This document shows positions 60,065 through 64,000 of a stretch of 64,000 bases of DNA, in pieces. Numbering within the stretch: position 1 is the stretch's first letter; each line of letters begins with the position of its first letter. The DNA is from Rudaea cellulosilytica DSM 22992 (GTDB lineage Bacteria > Pseudomonadota > Gammaproteobacteria > Xanthomonadales > Rhodanobacteraceae). A program made the translations under genes and the position numbers. The notes below the pieces were generated by a model. The model was not told the DNA's origin. It worked only from the letters and a program-made list of their open reading frames with translations, and did no database searches. The stretch spans positions 2,021,652-2,085,651 of the forward strand of contig NZ_KB899241.1 in assembly GCF_000378125.1 (NCBI RefSeq), read 5' to 3'.

Positions 60065-60739
60065 ATGGCTGTACTTTTCAAAAAAATGCCCGATTCCTCC
60101 GCGCGCCTGCGCATCACCGAAATCTTCCACTCGCTGCAGGGCGAGGCGCGTGCGGTCGGCTGGCCGACGGTGTTCGTGCGCCTGACCGGTTGCCCGCTGC
60201 GCTGTGTCTGGTGCGACACCGAGTATTCGTTCCACGGCGGCGAATGGCGCGACATCGGCGACATCATCGCGGAAGTGAAAAAGTATAAAACGCGACATGT
60301 CTGCGTCACCGGCGGCGAGCCGCTCGCGCAAAAGCGCTGTCTCGATCTATTGCGCCGCCTCTGCGACGAGGGCTTCGAGGTGTCGTTGGAAACTTCGGGT
60401 GCGCTCGACGTCTCCGAGGTCGATGCGCGCGTCAGCCGTGTCGTCGACGTCAAGGCGCCGGGTTCGGGTGAATCCGCACGCAACCTGTGGAGCAATCTCG
60501 ATGTGCTCGGCGCGCATGATCAGATCAAGTTCGTGCTCGCTGATCGCGCCGACTACGATTGGGCGCTCGACGTGCTCGACCGTCGCGATCTGACCGCGCG
60601 TTGTGAAGTGCTGTTTTCGCCCGTAGCCGGCAAGCTTGCACCGCGCGACCTCGCCGACTGGATAATCGCCGACGGCCGTTCCGTGCGCATGCAGGTGCAA
60701 TTGCATAAGCTCCTCTGGGGTGATGTTCCCGGACACTGA
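60065..60739 (+). CDS. queE: 7-carboxy-7-deazaguanine synthase QueE
   Basis: A 224-residue radical-SAM enzyme of queuosine synthesis that turns carboxytetrahydropterin into CDG. The cluster-binding motif is C43-PLR-C47-VW-C50 in TGCPLRCVWCDTEYSFHGG; VCVTGGEPLAQKRC and VDVKAPGSG are the SAM and substrate motifs. Start 60065 is likely, with 60086 as a shorter alternative. A small inserted element begins at its stop codon. Confidence 0.94.
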   Translation: MAVLFKKMPDSSARLRITEIFHSLQGEARAVGWPTVFVRLTGCPLRCVWCDTEYSFHGGEWRDIGDIIAEVKKYKTRHVCVTGGEPLAQKRCLDLLRRLCDEGFEVSLETSGALDVSEVDARVSRVVDVKAPGSGESARNLWSNLDVLGAHDQIKFVLADRADYDWALDVLDRRDLTARCEVLFSPVAGKLAPRDLADWIIADGRSVRMQVQLHKLLWGDVPGH

Positions 60740-60740
60740 A

Positions 60741-60898
60741 GGGAATCTCTAAATACCTACTGCGCTCGACAATTTGCGCGCGGGCGGTGCTCGGAATCCT
60801 CATGTACTGATATGTACAGTCCGGTTCTTGCGCTCCGGCGTCGCACCCGATCTTATCTAGAATCGGCTCTTCGCTCGCTACGGTTTTTAGAGGTTCCC
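60741..60898. mobile_element. MITE-like element with terminal inverted repeats and TGAA target duplication
   Basis: Ends are GGGAATCTCTAAA (60741-60753) and TTTAGAGGTTCCC (60886-60898), reverse complements with one mismatch. Both sides carry TGAA (60737-60740 and 60899-60902), a 4-bp target duplication. The 158-bp interior has no transposase. The left TGAA contains the queE stop codon. This fits a non-autonomous element mobilised by an IS5-like transposase. Confidence 0.75.
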
Positions 60899-60913
60899 TG
60901 AACAATGACCGTT

Positions 60914-60936
60914 GCCCCGGCAGGGAATGCCGGGGC
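60914..60936 (+). repeat. GC-rich hairpin before queC
   Basis: Perfect 9-bp stem GCCCCGGCA / TGCCGGGGC with loop GGGAA, between the MITE-like element and the preferred queC start. It argues against an upstream queC start, since coding through it gives a non-family N-terminus. Confidence 0.6.
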
Positions 60937-60973
60937 CCAGACTGCACGGATGCCCGCAATGGCAAACCGAAAC

Positions 60974-61663
60974 ATGTCCAGCTCCAGCAAACGCGCCGTC
61001 GTCCTCCTCTCGGGCGGCATGGATTCCGCCGTCACACTCGCGATCGCGCGTGCGCAGGGCTTTGCTTGCTACGCGCTTAGCGTCGAGTACGGCCAGCGCC
61101 ATGCTTCGGAACTGGCCGCCGCGCAGCGCGTCGCCGCGCGCTACGCGGTCGCGCACAAGACCGTGAGCGTCGACTTGCGCAGCATCGGCGGCTCCGCGTT
61201 GACCGATGACATCGCCGTGCCACAGGATACCGATCAAAGCGGGGGCGGCGGGGGCATCCCGGTCACTTACGTGCCGGCGCGCAACACGATCATGCTGTCG
61301 CTCGCGCTCGGCTGGGCCGAAGTGCTCGGCGCGCAGGACATCTTCTGCGGCGTCAACGCGGTCGACTACTCGGGTTATCCCGACTGCCGGCCCGAGTTCA
61401 TCGAGGCGTTCGAGCGTCTCGCCAACCTTGCCACCAAGGCCGGCGTCGAGGGCGCGAAGCTCAGCGTGCACGCGCCGCTGATCCGCCTCTCCAAGGCCGA
61501 CATCGTGCGCCGCGGCAACGAACTTGGCGTCGATTTCGCCACCACTGTATCGTGTTACCAGGCCGACGACGACGGCCGTGCCTGCGGTCACTGCGACGCC
61601 TGTCGCCTGCGCGCGCTCGGCTTCGCCGAAGCGGGTGTAGCGGACCGTACGCGCTACCGCTGA
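60974..61663 (+). CDS. queC: 7-cyano-7-deazaguanine synthase QueC
   Basis: A 229-residue ATP-dependent enzyme that converts CDG to preQ0. The PP-loop [17 protein letters not shown] is at the N-terminus; [20 protein letters not shown] and [20 protein letters not shown] are conserved; the zinc site is [17 protein letters not shown]. Start 60974 (MSSSSKRAV) matches family length; the in-frame ATG at 60905 would add 23 residues read through a hairpin. It acts right after QueE. Confidence 0.95.
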   Translation: MSSSSKRAVVLLSGGMDSAVTLAIARAQGFACYALSVEYGQRHASELAAAQRVAARYAVAHKTVSVDLRSIGGSALTDDIAVPQDTDQSGGGGGIPVTYVPARNTIMLSLALGWAEVLGAQDIFCGVNAVDYSGYPDCRPEFIEAFERLANLATKAGVEGAKLSVHAPLIRLSKADIVRRGNELGVDFATTVSCYQADDDGRACGHCDACRLRALGFAEAGVADRTRYR

Positions 61664-61777
61664 GACATTCCGACGGCTTGCTGCGTGCCTCCGGAAGTAG
61701 TTTTCCTTGATGATTTTCCACATGGCCACTAAACTTCGCGGCCCGCATTCGTGCGGCGTTCTTGCGTGTCGCTTCAT

Positions 61778-61853
61778 GGGCCGTTAGCTCAGCCGGTAGA
61801 GCAGCGGACTTTTAATCCGTTGGTCGCAGGTTCGACTCCTGCACGGCCCACCA
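61778..61853 (+). tRNA. tRNA-Lys (UUU)
   Basis: 76 nt including an encoded CCA. Acceptor GGGCCGT pairs with ACGGCCC, D-arm GCTC/GAGC, anticodon loop CTTTTAA with TTT at 61811-61813, T-arm GCAGG-TTCGACT-CCTGC. All stems pair correctly. Confidence 0.97.
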
Positions 61854-61895
61854 TTGAGACCGACGCGCGGAGCATTTAGCCGCTTCAAAGCCAGA

Positions 61896-61920
61896 AAAGC
61901 CCGCCGTGCCGCGGGCCTTT
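61896..61920 (+). terminator. Terminator after tRNA-Lys
   Basis: Stem GCCCGC / GCGGGC flanked by AAA and CTTT, 43 bases after the tRNA. Confidence 0.65.
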
Positions 61921-62106
61921 CCATTTCCGTTGGTCACCGGAGACGAAAAAGGAGCACATTTTCCCTCTGCAAGAGGGCTGCGTCTCTGTGTTCGCATCGG
62001 TACGACCAACGAGCGTCCGGTAGCGACCACGCTCGTTGCAGGTGTTTGAGATGTCTCCCCGGAGGCGCGAAAGCATAGGTGAGGCGCTCAGATCCGCAGT
62101 TGCGAT

Positions 62107-63051
62107 CTATTCCCACGGCGTATAGTGTGTCGTGACCCGTCCGGTGAGCTCGTCCAACGTGTATGAGATCGCTTCTGGTCGCACGATCGGACAAATCTGC
62201 GGTGCCAGTTCCAACAAAGTGCGTTTGCCTTCAAATGCCTGCGCTGGCCATCCCCCCTCAAACTTCGCTGTCAGCGCCTGCCACAACAGCGAGACATAGG
62301 ACACGCCATCACCATCCTCCAGTTCAAGCGAGGAGCAGAGCAGGCCAATGAGATGGCCACCTTCGTCGAAAACGGGTCCGCCGCTCATTCCTCCCCATGA
62401 GGGGCAGTCGACCTCAAGAACGGGCCACGGCAACATCGCTTTGTCGCGACCTTGTGGATACCGCTCCTTCACAACGCCGGCGGACACCAGGAGCATCGCA
62501 TCGACGCCATAGCCACGCTCACCATTGTTCATTGACCGTGTCGCTGAGTTCGCCCTGAACCCAACGATCTGCAGACGATCGCCAATCTTTGGTAGTCGGG
62601 TCGAGACGATTGCCTGTCGAAAAGTCCGTTCCGGCGGCATCGCAGAGTTCAACTCAAGTCCAAGGATCACAATATCCACGTCCGTCAAGATCGTCATCTT
62701 CTTGACGGTCCAGACGTTCATTCCGCTTTTTGCGATGCCAATGCACATGGCGTGCCTCTCGCCCTTCATCAGTCGATCAAGGTGCGACTTGATCACGTGT
62801 TTTGCTGTCAGAGCAATTCCGGGTGCAACGATGATAGCTGAGCCTTCGACGTTGTGTTCGTCGGCATCTGCGAAGTGGAACGACAGAACCGCACCATCGA
62901 AGGCGTCAATGTTCTCCATGACGACTGTTGCGTTCTTAGGCAACAGAGTTACGCTGATCGGCTGAAATCCGAGCGTGTCGCCCTCCTTGGGATTCGCGGC
63001 TGGGTCATTGACTACTCGCCCAACTACCTGCTTCTTGGCCTGTTCGTTCAT
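62107..63051 (-). CDS. Trypsin-like serine protease domain protein
   Basis: A 314-residue protein with a chymotrypsin-type fold. The triad is visible: His85 in ALTAKHVI, Asp126 in TDVDIVIL, and Ser223 in SWGGMSGGPVFD. The order and the GxSGGP motif fit the trypsin_2/HtrA-like class. There is no signal peptide and no PDZ domain, so it is probably cytoplasmic. Base composition is less GC-rich than the core block. It lies after tRNA-Lys and divergent from the next gene. Role unknown; similar stand-alone proteases occur in accessory and defence loci. Confidence 0.8.
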   Translation of the reverse strand: MNEQAKKQVVGRVVNDPAANPKEGDTLGFQPISVTLLPKNATVVMENIDAFDGAVLSFHFADADEHNVEGSAIIVAPGIALTAKHVIKSHLDRLMKGERHAMCIGIAKSGMNVWTVKKMTILTDVDIVILGLELNSAMPPERTFRQAIVSTRLPKIGDRLQIVGFRANSATRSMNNGERGYGVDAMLLVSAGVVKERYPQGRDKAMLPWPVLEVDCPSWGGMSGGPVFDEGGHLIGLLCSSLELEDGDGVSYVSLLWQALTAKFEGGWPAQAFEGKRTLLELAPQICPIVRPEAISYTLDELTGRVTTHYTPWE

Positions 63052-63073
63052 TAGTCTTCACGTCGCTACGAGG

Positions 63074-64000
63074 GTGCTAGCGGTTTCGAGCTGCGTCCTC
63101 GCAGTCTACGCCTTGTTCGCCCTGCCCAGGGACTCAACAAAACCAATGGAAGAGGCGATCTATGAATTCCATCTAAAGTTGTTCTTCGACATCGATTCAT
63201 CCACCAACCACATTCCCAACGAAATTCTTTCGAAGGATTTTACCGGCGATCCCGACGATCAAATCGCATCGCCCTTCGGCAAAGTGGTGTTTCTTGCGGA
63301 CAACCGCACGCTTGCCTATTTAGGACGAGACGGCGATGAAACGCAGGTTTACACGGTCGATACGGTCAGCAAGAAGGTAAACCAACTCACGCATCACCCG
63401 TCACTTGTTCGCTCATTCGTGGTCGATCCTGACGGGAGTCTGCGCGCATTCGCCGCAGTCGCCGTCCCCGAGAAGAATCAAAGAAAGTCGCGACTGGAAG
63501 GTGACGGCGTTTTCCTCTGGGACAGCAAGCTTTTTCCCTTGCAGTTCGGCTCCTTCTCGCCCATGCCGTTGCTGTGGCAGACGGAAGGGCATCAGATACG
63601 ACAATATTTTTTGAACACTGCAGACGGGCCGAAGCTGTTCTTCGACTCGCGGCAGAGCAAGCCGGCAGAGGCGGTTGACCTTAGCGATCGAAAAGTCGCC
63701 ACATCCGGCGGCACCGAGTCCTGGGAGGACGAAGCGATGCTGCGCGGTTCGTCGACGCTTGCTGAAAATCCCAAGGACAAATCCCTCGTCATGTTTCCGT
63801 ATGCACTGACGAATCATCCGATGCATCCGGAGCGTTACGCGTACTACAACCAACCACTTAACAAAAATGCATTCATACGTCGTCTCGCGGCTCCGTACGG
63901 ACTGGTGAACCCCAATACGGGGAAGGTAGAGGTATTGATCGACGCACCGCACCCGGTCTCCGAACGATACGAAGGTGGAGATGCGTTGTGGGGCCCCGAC
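63074..64000 (+). CDS. TolB-like / S9-peptidase-type propeller protein, cut by the window end
   Basis: An open frame of 309 codons runs to the last base without a stop, so the 3' end is missing. The GTG at 63074 would give a hydrophobic N-terminus (LAVSSCVLAVYALFAL), a possible signal or anchor; the ATG at 63146 (MEEAIYEFHLKLFFDID) is the other option. The body has propeller-like strands (VVFLADNRTLAYLGRDGDET; VYTVDTVSKKVNQLTHH; SFVVDPDGSLRAFAAVAV) as in TolB and the N-domain of prolyl oligopeptidases. Any catalytic domain would be beyond the window. It is divergent from the protease gene. Confidence 0.65.
   Translation, partial: MLAVSSCVLAVYALFALPRDSTKPMEEAIYEFHLKLFFDIDSSTNHIPNEILSKDFTGDPDDQIASPFGKVVFLADNRTLAYLGRDGDETQVYTVDTVSKKVNQLTHHPSLVRSFVVDPDGSLRAFAAVAVPEKNQRKSRLEGDGVFLWDSKLFPLQFGSFSPMPLLWQTEGHQIRQYFLNTADGPKLFFDSRQSKPAEAVDLSDRKVATSGGTESWEDEAMLRGSSTLAENPKDKSLVMFPYALTNHPMHPERYAYYNQPLNKNAFIRRLAAPYGLVNPNTGKVEVLIDAPHPVSERYEGGDALWGPD

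Noticed and set aside
57089-60331. A 1080-residue open frame on the minus strand opposite tolB-pal-cpoB
   Set aside because: It runs opposite three recognised genes with intact domains and shows no family features.
60905-60973. Upstream ATG at 60905 as the queC start
   Set aside because: It adds 23 residues encoded by a GC-rich hairpin and not found in the family; 60974 gives normal length.

Overview
The window looks like chromosome from a GC-rich gammaproteobacterium of the Lysobacterales (Xanthomonadales), most likely Rhodanobacteraceae. The grounds are gene order and content: glnD-dapD-yffB-dapE; aspS-ruvC-ruvA-kup-ruvB-ybgC-tolQRAB-pal-cpoB-queE-queC-tRNA-Lys; four TonB-dependent receptors (TBDRs); and a TPR-sulfotransferase between two of them. 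No species can be named from sequence alone.

Region 1 (1-15000) is mostly core. The 3' end of glnD overlaps dapD, followed by a VOC protein, a Spx/ArsC-like YffB and dapE, all tightly packed and serving lysine/diaminopimelate supply. A LuxR-type regulator is divergent from a 1516-residue secreted GLUG-repeat protein. ppnP, a penicillin-acylase-family hydrolase, an unknown secreted protein and parC follow.

Region 2 (15000-25000) begins with a carboxypeptidase-regulatory/TonB receptor behind a leader with attenuator-like hairpins. Next come a truncated CSLREA-type gene, a small lipoprotein, cfa, bamD divergent from rluD, a secreted M20 peptidase homologue that has lost metal ligands, and pgeF.

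Region 3 (25000-31550) is the most disturbed part. clpB, behind a sigma-32-like promoter, is followed by a frameshifted hslR, a truncated alpha/beta hydrolase, a glycosyltransferase/HD-like fusion with foreign-looking codon use, a 309-bp internally deleted IS3-family element, and a second copy of the last ~190 bp of clpB. It reads as a locus rebuilt by insertion and recombination.

Region 4 (31550-47200) concerns surface uptake and regulation: a CadC-type membrane regulator with a TolB-like propeller, an AraC regulator convergent with a TBDR, a DUF1223 protein with a small membrane protein, then TBDR / TPR-sulfotransferase / TBDR on the minus strand. fmdB and a DUF3011 protein lead into aspS.

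Region 5 (47894-61900) is a conserved block: translation (aspS), Holliday-junction processing (ruvCAB, interrupted by kup), the Tol-Pal envelope system, and queuosine precursor synthesis (queE, queC). A 158-bp MITE-like element with a 4-bp target duplication sits between queE and queC, and a stack of hairpins fills the tolB-pal gap. tRNA-Lys(UUU) closes the block. Beyond it lie a trypsin-like protease and a divergent, window-truncated TolB/S9-like gene, in visibly less GC-rich DNA.
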